NCBI GenBank assembly: GCA_025642075.2
Contig: JAODUO010000034.1
Span: 206,001 to 270,000 of the forward strand
Length of the DNA: 64,000 bases
From: Ridgeia piscesae
Lineage: Eukaryota > Annelida > Polychaeta > Sabellida > Siboglinidae
Reading direction: 5' to 3'
A model generated the notes under the pieces. The model did not search any database and had not been told where the DNA came from. It worked only from the letters and a program-made list of their open reading frames with translations. Every line of letters starts with the position of its first letter. Position 1 is the stretch's first letter. Made by a program: the position numbers and the translations under genes. Of the stretch, positions 22,201-31,430 are shown in pieces.

Positions 22201-25200
22201 CAAACGATTGGTAATCTTATGGTCTACCTTGAATGGCTGAAGTCCAGACATTCTCCTCAGACGGGTACATCTTGTCACTGCAAACACATTGGTGACATTG
22301 TTTGACATCGGTGACATTGTTTGACATCAGTGCTAGTGTTTGACATTATAGTGTCACTGTTTGACATTACTGATATTGTTTGACATCAGTGGCACTGTTT
22401 AATATTAGAGTCATTGTTTTATATCATTGACATTGTGTGACATTAATGAAACTGTGTGACATTAATGACATGACAGTGTGATATTAGTGATAGTATCTGA
22501 AGCTAGTGACATTGTCTGATATTAGTGACAATATCTGACATGAGTGACATTGAAAACAGTGTCTTATACTAGTGACGTTGTTTGACATTGGTGACATTAG
22601 TGACAGTATCTGAAGCTAGTGACATTGTCTGATATTAGTGATAATATCTGACATGAGTGACATTGACAACAGTGTGTCATACTAGTGTCTGACTGCCATT
22701 ACAAACACTGACTGATAGTAATAACACTGACTGACAGTAGTCGCACTGTTTGTCACCACTAACTGTTAACTTTGACATTAATGACTGACTGCGTTTGTAA
22801 ATTGACAGAATCTAAATATGACAAGTAGCCCTGTGACTAGACTCACCGGTGTCCTTGGCTGTGACAGGTGTGTCATCATGCTCTGTCGCCACAAGTCTGA
22901 CTGGTGACGCGCACTGATACTTCAACTTGTACGAAGTGTCGTCCAACTATGATCAAACAACATAAGTAGGGTTACTGCTTCAGAAGGCCTAGGTCCACTC
23001 CAACGTGTCCAGCGATGTTGTTAGGTAAACAGTTATAATAATCTATAAATATGCCAAGTTTGAAACATTGTCATTGCGTCTTCTACTACGAGGACATGAA
23101 GTGTGTCACTTCTTTCTGTGTCCACTCACTTCACAGACCACTGGACACTCGTCTACTCACTGGCTATGCATTTAAAAACATTACGGAAGTTATTTAATTA
23201 GATTTTTGTTCAGAAGACAAACTGAATGGTGAGACCAGCTAAGTCAGACAGAGAGAGAGACAGAGAGACAGAGAAGGAGAGAGAGAGAGAGAGAGAGACA
23301 GAGAGAGACAGAGAGAGACAGAGAAGAGAGAGTCAGACAGAGAGACAGACCGAGCAGAGACAAGAAGAGACAGACGACAGAAACAGGAGACGAGAGACAG
23401 AAACTGAAGGTGAGACCAAGCAGAGACAAGAAGGGAGACCAGAAGAGAGAGAACGAAGGAGAGAAGAGACAGAACGAAGGTGAGACAAAGAGAGAACAGA
23501 AGGAGAGAAGAGAAGAGAGAAGGGAGAGAAGAGAAGAAAGAGGGAGAGAAGAGAAGAGAGAAGGGAGAGAAGAGAAGAAAGAAGGGAGAGAAGAGAAGAA
23601 GAAGAGGAGAGAAGAGACAGAAACGAAGGTGAGATGAAGAGACAGAAACTGAAGGGAGAGAAGAGAAGAAACTGAATGGTGAGACCTGCTAAGTCAGACA
23701 GAAACTGAATGGTGAGACCTGCTAAGTCAGAAAGAGACTGAATGGTGAGACCCGCTAAGTCAGACAGAAACTGAATGGTGAGACCCGCTAAGTCAGAGAG
23801 AGACTCATTCATTTTATTACATTGTAGCCATGCTATTTTGTTTTTGTTTAATAGTATCATATATTTTAATTCTTTGCATGCCGCGGTATAATAAGTAATA
23901 CGATGAATGTTTACTTTTTTCACTATTTCATATATAAGCCTATATTTAGAATGCCTTTTTGTTTGTTTTAATATACCATCCAATCTTAGCTAATATTTGC
24001 ACATGCATGTAAAGTGCCTGAGAGCAATGCTGTTGATTCGGGCTGTGTACAAATAAATTGTATTATTATTACTAGAGTGTGCCACAGTGGAATGATGTTC
24101 AAGTTACGGGAAGCAATAATAATGATTATAGTATAAAAGTGTTAAAGCCTGTCTCCTCGGGATCTCAGCTAAGAGGTGCAGCACACACTGACCATTGGGT
24201 GTAGTTGTGAATAGAGACAGGTAAGAGTCTTAGGTATGTTTACGTAGAGATAATATATGTTTTCAAACATACGCATTTCAGTAAGAATGAAAGCCAGACT
24301 ATAAAAAATTATGGTACCTGCTTATGTAACAATAACAGTCCATGGAGGAGAAACGAGGTGACCATTTCACTAAGACAAAGTGCTCTTAAGGAAAAGTCAT
24401 CATTAAAAACAATGTTATTGTGTTAAGAGAATTTCGTTAGAAATGCAAATATCCATTGCCCATTACAGAGGATGCTATTTCCATGATGTTGAATTTCAAA
24501 CTTAATATTAAAAAATACAAAAATCAGGTTTGAGAGCTGAAATGTCTCAACAAGTCCAAGCATTGCAGTGTTTGAGAGGCGCTGCCTGTCACTCCCAGTA
24601 GTGTTTCACTTGCAGACACACTGTGAGCTGACTGACAGAAATAGTTAGGTCAGAGTGGAGAAGTTCCACTCTGAATCCATCTCAGATTCAGCAGACAGGA
24701 GACAGGCTGCTGGACACGTGTCTTATGCTAAATAAAAGCCCCATCAAAGCAGCTGTCAATGAAGACTTCAAAGGACACAGACACAGAGCAAACCCCTGAC
24801 AATAGACAAACCCACTGGTGACAATGTGTTCTGGACATGATGGACATTGAGTAACATGACATCCTAGAGGACAGTGACAGGACAAACTGACCTAGGCCTT
24901 TATGTCAATTTTATTTTATTTATTGAAATATACTGACTAATTTACTGCTAAAAATAAAAAGCAACATTAAAAAATTGGGCTGTGTAGGAAAACCAATGCA
25001 TGTAATAACCATTGAGTTAGTATTGTTTGAGTTTTTACTGCAGACATTCAAAGAAGAGATTATATGGTATATGTACATGCATTTCTGCGAAAATGAGAAC
25101 ATTGATGAGGCATGGCCTAAACAGAGTTCTAATTTTGGCTCATCTACAGGTTAGGCTGATGCAACTTAACTCCTGGTTCTTTGTACTTGGGTTTTATTAG

Positions 25201-27671
25201 AACAGTTCAAACTAAACATAGCAAGTAACATGAGCAATGAGTGGCTGAAATCACACACAATATTACATCACTTGACCGGAGACTGGCCATTTTTCATGGA
25301 CGATTTCATTGGCTGAGCTTAAGAGGAGTTTTGCAAATGGATGTGCCAGGGGTAGTGATGGTTGGTACTGATACAATCAGCAGCAGTGCCCCCTGGTGGA
25401 CAAGGGGGAAGGGTTTGTTCCAATTAAAATTTCTTAAATGACGAATATAATTTACTCACTTTCAGGTTTGAATTATAATACTGCAACAAACACTGATATT
25501 TTAAGATGAATTCAGGGGATTCTTTGTCAACTTGGTTATAACTGAGATCAAAACTTGATAATTACATTCTCCGCTACCTTTGTCTTGCAAATTAATGCAT
25601 AATAATGAGCTTCTGACAATTCAATTCCATAACCACAACCCCCATAGCTCTCTTGATATCCATTTAAGTGTGGTATTGGAAATATTGCTAATGTCCAGTA
25701 TAGTACATTTTTCTAACCTACCTAAACATGTTTTAAAACAAATAAAACAGAAATTATGTTTGCTTGAGTAGACAGTTTCACTAATTCACAGATAGAAGTT
25801 AAACATCATGAAAAATAAGATTTTTTTAAAGTTGGTCAATTAAATAAAAATCTGCAATTGCAAAACATACACATATAGTACATGACATTGAAAAATATTA
25901 ATTTAACTCTCATCGCTTTATACCTTAACATTTTTTAATTATACAACAGCTGCATATTCACAACCTTTGCACCAGTCTTCAACATGTCTTTAATGAAATA
26001 ATAAAAATGTTACAATAAATGTTTTCTTAATGCGGTTGAAAAGTTTACACAGTTTTATTTTTTGTCAATCAACTAGTTTTCTTGTGATAACAGATCATTT
26101 GTTCTGTAGTCAAGTTGTTAGGTTTTCAAATATAATATGGTTATGTAAATGTACAGTTGATTGAAAATACATTTCTTGAAGAAAATACATTATGAAAAAG
26201 TTATTATTTGATATTTACCTTTATAACATATAGCTGTCTCTCTGTTATTGTATAGATAAGTTTTCTAGAATGTTTTTTTGTAAAAAGTAATTGTTAGCAT
26301 TAGATTTTATTTTAGGGAATATCATGCAAACTATTTGGAAAACAATAAATTTAAAACAAAGTTATCAAAATGCATGTAAAAGCATACTTTTGGGTAAAAG
26401 CACTTTCAAGTTGTTGACAAAAAAGAAAGCATACCCAAAAACAGTTGTCGCAAGGGAGGTGAAACCAACCCTTCCCCTCTTTGGGACAATGTTACACATT
26501 TGACACATTTCAGACAGCACAAAGATGAAGAGACATTTCACTCACCATTGCCTTCTGTCTACGTTGCAGGTGTTTCCTGCCCAGTCTAACACACCCAAGA
26601 ACAGCACTGCAGCTAAAATACATAAAGATATCAATAAATATCTGGACAATATTCACCAAAAGACAAAATCCTACCTAAAATAAAAAAATCTACAGACCTA
26701 CAGAGGAACGTGTGTCTCTTCTGTACAGATTGTACACAATAAAAGACATCATAATTTACAACATAAACATTGGTGGCTGATCACTGGCTATACAATTGGC
26801 TCAAGTCACTTCATTAGTTGCTGTATTCCATTGTGTTTATTCTCAATTCAACCTCAGTAACTACTGTACCTTTGTCAGGGGACAACAATAAAGAAAACAA
26901 GCCACAAAATATGTGAATTAATATTTAGTACTTATGTAAGTAAATATACATCAGGAAAACAACTAATTTTTATATTCTGAATATGGAATTTCAGATCTTG
27001 CTATAATAATGATACACTACAGAGAGCATGTCCACATTGCAGGGCTGGTAAAACATGGGTTTTGAATGTCATTCTTGCATAGATTATAGCATGTTTTTAT
27101 TAATAATTAAATAAAGTAAATATTTTAATGTTACCAACAGTAAGATAAGCATGATTTAATCATAAAATAAATATATTAATAATGAAAGGTCATTAAAACA
27201 GTCCTTTATAGCTACTTCATGTTACAGTTACATGTTTTCCTACGCGTTAAGTTTGGCATTATAAGTCCCATTATAGCAACTTATTTAATTACACAATTCA
27301 GGAGGGGACAGCAAGAGGGAGCATTAACTACTTTAGATTGTTGTAACATTTATACATGAAGTGGATTAATGATGGACATAGTTTAAAAGTCATGTAAATG
27401 CTATAAATGTAACTGACAGTTATTTGAAATGAAAATGAATACTTGTTAATCTTGTTATCCTTACAACTAACTTAATTACACATACATCAAACAAACACAA
27501 AACAATAACAACTGTTTGTGCCAATATCCTTTTTCATGCAATATGTTTAACAGTCAGGACAATTATTACTGACTTTGTAAGAATGCACAAACAGGAATAA
27601 AATGCTTACCACTTCTGCTGGTCGCCGTGCAACGTCGACAACACAAGTTGGTTCTTCCTTGAACTGTCCAT
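16048..27671 (-). CDS. Gene B: (half-C2)-PDZ-DH-PH RhoGEF, inverted paralogue of A
   Basis: Minus-strand exons, in coding order: 27671-27610, 26612-26546, 22946-22847, 22277-22228, 21395-21208, 20780-20546, 19818-19648, 19386-19258, 19000-18893, 18584-18519, 18329-18236, 17865-17842 (tentative), 17644-17505, 17170-16972, 16211-16048. All junctions are in phase; total 1797 nt, 598 residues, stop TAG at 16050-16048. Order: residual C2, PDZ, short linker, DH, Ser/Arg linker, PH. Seven exon lengths equal those of gene A. The start is inferred: ATG at 27671-27669 (context GAAATGG) lies in the exon equivalent to A 7189-7257, so the first half of the C2 domain would be missing. Residues of GWYYLL are also lost. 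It faces gene A tail to tail. It probably still activates a Rho GTPase, with altered membrane targeting (inference). An upstream N-terminal exon that I could not recognise is the main alternative. Confidence 0.85.
16972..17170 (-). CDS. Gene B exon: PH domain, N-terminal strands
   Basis: 199 nt. PVLYSGQLVSICAATYRPLV, ALMEDALLMMC and LRLKDIVRMQF follow the PH strand pattern. The exon ends CATC before gtaagt, exactly as the gene A PH exon does. Confidence 0.88.
17505..17644 (-). CDS. Gene B exon: DH-PH linker, Ser/Arg-rich
   Basis: 140 nt, entry phase 1. It encodes ICQKSFHSVTSVGSRSQRSL and then a basic stretch ending NLSKTVE before gtaag. It occupies the place of gene A 12960-13168 but is shorter and shares little sequence. 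Confidence 0.8.
17842..17865 (-). CDS. Gene B possible 24-nt microexon
   Basis: Between ccttacag and gtattt lie 24 nt encoding VPGDVTK in the running phase (entry and exit phase 1). Inclusion keeps the frame and adds eight residues at the DH-PH boundary. Gene A has no counterpart, so it could be skipped, alternative or chance. Confidence 0.35.
18156..18213. repeat. 29-bp tandem duplication in gene B intron
   Basis: Two adjacent copies of a unit containing GTGCCTAGACAGAGACTTAT, just downstream (in gene B orientation) of exon 18236-18329. Confidence 0.85.
18236..18329 (-). CDS. Gene B exon: DH domain CR3
   Basis: 94 nt as in gene A. HLEQLYRGFERILLYTSPDN then DFDNLQFVIRG. Acceptor tggcag, donor gtatgtc. 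Confidence 0.9.
18519..18584 (-). CDS. Gene B exon: DH domain CR3 start
   Basis: 66 nt. GSDELTIEDFLCKPIQ, nearly identical to gene [16 protein letters not shown]. It is separate from the preceding exon only in gene B. Confidence 0.92.
18893..19000 (-). CDS. Gene B exon: DH domain CR2 helix
   Basis: 108 nt, phase 0. SEAYRVYNAGLTQSIQLL matches gene [19 protein letters not shown]. It ends FLQ before gtaaat, at a position where gene A has no intron. Confidence 0.92.
19258..19386 (-). CDS. Gene B exon: DH domain CR2 start with acidic insert
   Basis: 129 nt, phase 0. LVAISEYFLGQL matches gene [14 protein letters not shown] Ser/Gly/Asp insert (SDSSGIGSGDDD) replaces the gene A loop before IGAIYRSK. 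Confidence 0.92.
19648..19818 (-). CDS. Gene B exon: DH domain CR1
   Basis: 171 nt as in gene [21 protein letters not shown], then SSRQHATLFQNVEK. This is the most conserved exon between A and B. The donor is gtcagt, canonical GT with an unusual third base. Confidence 0.94.
20090..20195 (+). mobile_element. Non-LTR retrotransposon/SINE 3' tail
   Basis: TGTATAGAGCTACAATAAAT followed by TGATTTGATTTATA resembles a LINE/SINE 3' end with a simple repeat tail. It is in a gene B intron, opposite to the gene. Confidence 0.4.
20400..20530 (+). mobile_element. Non-LTR/SINE 3' tail ending in AAT repeats
   Basis: AGAGCGCTATATAAATTTGG followed by AATAATAAT is the familiar tail of L2/CR1-group LINEs and dependent SINEs. 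The 5' extent is not visible. Confidence 0.5.
20546..20780 (-). CDS. Gene B exon: short linker after PDZ
   Basis: 235 nt, entry phase 2. It starts RHANSDITLDIRR, aligned with gene [14 protein letters not shown], and contains SPWQQKIVYSLEDLHF, similar to one of gene A's three W motifs. The Ser/Gln-rich remainder is about one third the length of the gene A linker. Confidence 0.85.
21208..21395 (-). CDS. Gene B exon: PDZ domain
   Basis: 188 nt as in gene A. HKGYGFTVRGGCPTQVGHI contains the GYGF carboxylate loop, then GGSAQLAGLREGDYITHIN and the alpha-2 segment DKLDIAALVR. Acceptor ccatcag, donor gtgagaa. Confidence 0.95.
21771..21885. repeat. (CTTATAA)n, about 16 copies
   Basis: Perfect 7-bp tandem repeat just upstream (gene B orientation) of the PDZ exon. 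Confidence 0.97.
22228..22277 (-). CDS. Gene B exon: C2-PDZ linker
   Basis: 50 nt, the same length and phases as gene A 8463-8512. It encodes TRCTRLRRMSGLQPFK, a basic linker. Acceptor tttgcag, donor gtagac. Confidence 0.78.
22280..22700. repeat. Degenerate GTGACATTGTTTGACAT minisatellite
   Basis: About 20-bp units of the type GTGACATTGTTTGACATCAG, increasingly diverged, filling the gene B intron between exons 22946-22847 and 22277-22228. Confidence 0.8.
22847..22946 (-). CDS. Gene B exon: end of C2 domain, eroded
   Basis: 100 nt, exit phase 1, acceptor atcatag, donor gtgag. LDDTSYKLKYQCASPVRL sits where gene A has [18 protein letters not shown]. The Trp-Tyr-Tyr core is gone, so the C2 closing strand is diverged. 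Phase and position support the call more than residue identity does. Confidence 0.72.
23222..23810. repeat. Polypurine tract bracketed by a 33-bp minisatellite
   Basis: 23240-23680 is almost pure A/G (GAGA, GAAGAGA, GGGAGA). A 33-bp unit beginning ACTGAATGGTGAGACC occurs once before it and about four times after it. All translations across it are simple-repeat artefacts. Confidence 0.9.
23806..24073 (+). mobile_element. LINE 3' UTR/tail (L2/CR1-like)
   Basis: It ends CATGTAAAGTGCCTGAGAGC, then GGGCTGTGTACAAATAAATT and TATTATTATTAC. This matches the 3' end style of L2/CR1 elements and their SINEs. The preceding T-rich 180 bp fits a LINE 3' UTR. It lies in the gene B intron, antisense to the gene. 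Confidence 0.55.
24074..26545. other. Gene B intron, no further feature
   Basis: AT-rich. Short open frames at 24688-24885, 25241-25441 and 26291-26503 show no domain and no matching splice phases. Confidence 0.5.
26546..26612 (-). CDS. Gene B exon: C2, counterpart of GCMSFG
   Basis: 67 nt as in gene A, acceptor tttag, donor gtgagt. It encodes CSAVLGCVRLGRKHLQRRQK, aligned with gene [21 protein letters not shown]. The first core residues are kept and the rest is more basic. Confidence 0.82.
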
Positions 27672-27678
27672 TTCTCGT
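27610..27678 (-). CDS. Gene B exon: C2 beta-6 strand, likely start codon
   Basis: Acceptor ttgcag, donor gtaag, 69 nt as in gene A. The frame RKNQLVLSTLHGDQQK aligns with gene [19 protein letters not shown] at 27671-27669 lies in this frame with good context. Two other frames are open but do not join the next exon in phase. Confidence 0.72.
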
Positions 27679-27763
27679 CTGCAACAACGTTACATCACAT
27701 GAACACACAGAGCAACACATTCCGGGCACAGACACAACCAACAGATGCACTCCCCACATTGAT

Positions 27764-27861
27764 CAAGTGAGGGAGATGTACACAGGGTTGGGGAGCAGTG
27801 AGTGGAATGCGAGAGTTTCCAGGGAGCATCGTGACGTCTGACATTCACTCATCAATAGCAA
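27764..27861 (-). pseudogene. Gene B decayed C2 exon (counterpart of gene A 4612-4706)
   Basis: 98 nt, open in one frame. It reads LLLMSECQT then SLETLAFHSLLPNPVY, collinear with gene A LLLIPDET then [15 protein letters not shown]. It is one codon longer than the 95-nt exon. There is no AG before it and no GT after it (it ends TG followed by atcaat). Joining its TG to the next exon's first base A would create TGA. I read it as a dead remnant; chance similarity cannot be excluded. Confidence 0.38.
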
Positions 27862-28992
27862 ATATTATACAACAGTGGGGAAAGAATGTTCACCTCAAAA
27901 AGTTGGTAATTTGAGAATGTAATCCTTCACAAGTGGAAAACCATTTAATCAATTAAATAAATAGTCTACCTATTTATGATCATGAACTAATTAATTACTT
28001 AATCACTTAAATAATAATTAATAAATAACATGTTACTAAAGTGAAATTTTAGCAATTTTAAAGACCATAATTATTGCAAGTTGGCTTATTAACATCAGTA
28101 TTACATTTAATTAGCAAAACAAATTTATAATGTACCCTAAAAAATGTGTTAATGTACAAGCAAATATTCTATCAACGGCATAAATTTTAATTTGTTCATA
28201 CATGGCAAATTAATTAAGCAGTCTTTGACTAAGTAAACTATCTCATAACGTTGGTTTACTTAAAGCATGAACCAGCAATAAGATGCACGATATTGTAAAA
28301 AGAAATGTGTTATTTTATTATATATAACTGAATATTTAAAATGAAAAATCTTGTACAGTGATTGTTTCTGATGTTTCATGGTGTGTGTTCACTGACAGGA
28401 TTGTATTCATGGGCCTTTAATAATCACACCAGATACACAACTGGTGGACATAACAGTGACTGTGATGTTGTTATGATTAGACATCTTCTTCACCAACAAT
28501 TTTACTAAGCCATATTCACATGAATATCTTTTAATCCCTCATTCAGCCACTACACTATTAATTAATTATTAGTTTTTAATTGATTCTCTTTAGTAACGAT
28601 ACTAGATTTAGCATGTTGGTTGAGAGCTGTACGTGACATGAACAAATATATCAGTTGAGTATTTGGTCACTACCAGAGGCAGATGGAACCAGCATGATGA
28701 CAACATAACCCTAGAGCGTATGGCTAAAGACAATTTCTTTCAGCTTAATGTCCAGCAGAATAAATGCAGGCTGTGTGTAACATGGACAACTCTACTGGTA
28801 GCCCTACTGTGTTCTGGTGACTCCTGGGTTCTGACATAGCAGAAGAAACAAGTTTTCAAGAAATTATCCATATTAACAGTAACTATAGTTTTATAAATAC
28901 AATTCAATAGTGTTTACTCTCACTAAAAAAATCCAACAAGCAATCATGATAACTGATTAGCCGTACTTTACACTAGATATGATATCCCTCCC

Positions 28993-29333
28993 TGTTCTTA
29001 CCTCAATCACAACTCTTGACTTCGATACTCTCAAAAGATTAGACTTGCAATGGATTCACTTTGACAATGACTGATGCCCCTCCTCAGCCCTAGAGGGTTA
29101 TATATCCTCAACCCACCCCGTGAACCTAGGGAATCTGCGAATGAGAAGACATCAGCACACTCAAGGAAACTGCAAGCTTTGAAAACAACTCGCGAGTACT
29201 CTGGTACATTTGGGGCTCTAACAAACACCCTGTGTATCCCACCTGGGGTTACTTTGAAAACAACTCACGAGTATCTCTGTGAAGTTGAACTTGAAGAATC
29301 CTGGACACTGGTCATTGGTCAAGAGGATTAACA
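28993..29333 (-). repeat. Possible solo LTR or promoter module with duplicated 22-bp element
   Basis: A 341-bp segment bounded TGTT...AACA on the minus strand contains the TATA/initiator pair. It has two copies of a ~22-bp element around ACTCGCGAGT (29188-29197, a perfect palindrome) and ACTCACGAGT (29263-29272), 75 bp apart. I see no target-site duplication, so the LTR reading is open. Confidence 0.3.
29002..29104 (-). promoter_or_regulatory. Candidate core promoter and noncoding first exon of gene B
   Basis: On the minus strand, TATATAA (29104-29098) is followed about 32 bp later by the initiator-like TCAGTC (29074-29069). A 71-nt untranslated segment then ends at a strong donor, ATTGAG/gtaag (29002/29001). 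It lies 1.3 kb upstream of the inferred gene B start exon on the same strand. All frames have stops, so this would be 5' UTR. Alternative: the promoter of a solo LTR. Confidence 0.42.
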
Positions 29334-30339
29334 TTCACAGTCCTGCTACAAGACTCTTTGATCTCACATTTGGTTCTGCTTGATCGACCATCTAGTTCTG
29401 CCTGGCTGACTCCAACACAAATTCACACTTCAGTTGTTCCATTAAAAAGGTGCAATTTCAGGCCAGACCACTGTTCATGAATAATAATAGTAATTATAAT
29501 AACCACAGGTGCCTGTATCAGACAAATACGGTGCTAATGGTGTGTGCTCACAACTTGACCAAAGTCAGTTGAATTTGCTTAAAAAGGTTGTTTACTAAAA
29601 TAATAAGTTAAATTTACAATATATCTTACCATGGTATACACTAAACTCATATATTTACACAATATTGGCAAAACATTAATGCAGACATAAAGATGTTTTA
29701 TAAAAACCAACTATAAAATGCAGCATGTGACTTCTGGTGTCCAAATCACTAATCTTGAAAATAAGCAAATTTAATAATACACTACTTATTTTGACACCAT
29801 GTTGTACAGAGAACTGGTACTGCTAACATTTAAACCAATTATTAAAGTATGCTACAAATGCTTGAGAGTCGACAGACAGGCATGTCATTGCTAAATGTTG
29901 TTAAAGCATTTTTTTAAACTGTTCATATTTGTATAATGTAATAAATATATGGTGCAATATCCCCAAGGGTCCTAATTGGTGGTAATCACAGGTGTAACTA
30001 CCACAGTCAGCACAGTCAGGTGTGGGTAATTGGCACATCAAAGGGCTCACCTACTGCACACTTTGTTTACCTGAGCCTGAAAGGGAGGCTTAAAGGACTC
30101 AAACAACAATTACCCCAGGTGACAACAGCAGGGCTAGGGTAGCACCCTCAGACAGCTTAGTGCATTCTCTGAGTGCTGAGCCTGCAGCCTGAGTCAACTC
30201 AACCTGTGTAGCATTAACAGTGTCTGGTGACAACATCAGCCTTGACCACTGGTAGACAGTTTGTAAACTGAGTGAAATGACTGTAGTTTCTCTGTTAAAG
30301 ACACACCATGAATTATGAACACAATTGACGCCAACTCCT

Positions 30340-31430
30340 CACCTTTTGTATTCCTCACCCTCCCTTCTATTCTTCCAGTACCTACAATTCCTCACTTCCC
30401 ACTCTCTGCTTCCCATTCCCCTCCCTCCTATTTCATCTCATTTCCCCCTTTTTCCTATTCCTCCTCATCACACCCATTCCACCCCTTCTTCCTATTCCTT
30501 GCAATCCCTCCTGTTCCTACTTCCCACATATTCATCCCTTACTTCTAATTCCTCCCATTGTTCCTATTCCTTCTTTTCCTCACACTTCTTCCTATTCCCT
30601 CCCTCCTATCTCTTCCCTTCTTCCTATTCCTCCTTCATTGGCTTATTTCTTCTCATCCCTCCTAATCTTCCTTTATTATTCCTTCCATCCCTCCTAATCC
30701 TCCCTTCTTATTCCTCCCCATCCCTCCTAATCCTCCCTTCTTATTCCTCCCCATCCCTCCTAATCCTCCCTTTTTATTCCTCCCATCCCTCCTAATCCTC
30801 CCTTCTTATTCCTCCCCATCCCTCCTAATCCTCCCTTCTTATTCCTCCCCATCCCTCCTAATCCTCCCTTCTTATTCCTCCCCATCCCTCCTAATCCTCC
30901 CTTCTTATTCCTCCCCCCCCACCCCTTTTTCCTAAATCCTCCCTTCTTATTCCTCCCCATCCCTCCTAATCCTCCCTTCTTATTCCTCCCCATCCCTCCT
31001 AATCCTCCCTTCTTATTCCTCCCCATCCCTCCTAATCCTCCCTTTTTATTCCTCCTCATCCCTCCTAATCCTCCCTTCTTATTCCTCCCATCCCTCCAAA
31101 TCCTCCCTTCTTATTCCTCCCATCCCTCCTAATCCTCCCTTCTTATTCCTTCACATCCCTCCAAATCCTCACTTCTTATTCCTCCCATCCCTTCTAATCC
31201 TACCTTCTTATTCCTCCCCATCCCTCCCAATCCTCCCTTCTTATTCCTCCCCACCCCTCCTATTCTTCCCCTTATTTGAATTCCTCCTTTACCTGATATT
31301 CCTCCCCATGCACCCCTTCCTCCCTTTCCTCTATTGTTCTATGTCCTCCTATTCCTCCCCTTCTTTCTATTCCCTTTTCCTGTTGTTCCTCCCCTCCCTT
31401 CCCCTCCCTATTCATCCCCTTCTTCTGTTT
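30340..31430. repeat. Polypyrimidine tract with 33-bp minisatellite
   Basis: About 1.1 kb of C/T-rich DNA. From about 30680 to 31250 it is a 33-bp unit (ATCCCTCCTAATCCTCCC then TTCTTATTCCTCCCC). In one minus frame the unit reads RNKKGGLGGMG, a repeat artefact. Confidence 0.92.

Noticed and set aside
29002..29096. Coding exon ending at the 29002 donor
   Set aside because: All three frames contain stops, so it fits only as 5' UTR.
30325..31059. Proline/serine or RNKKGGLGGMG repeat proteins
   Set aside because: Both strands of the 33-bp pyrimidine minisatellite; the period is a multiple of three so frames stay open.
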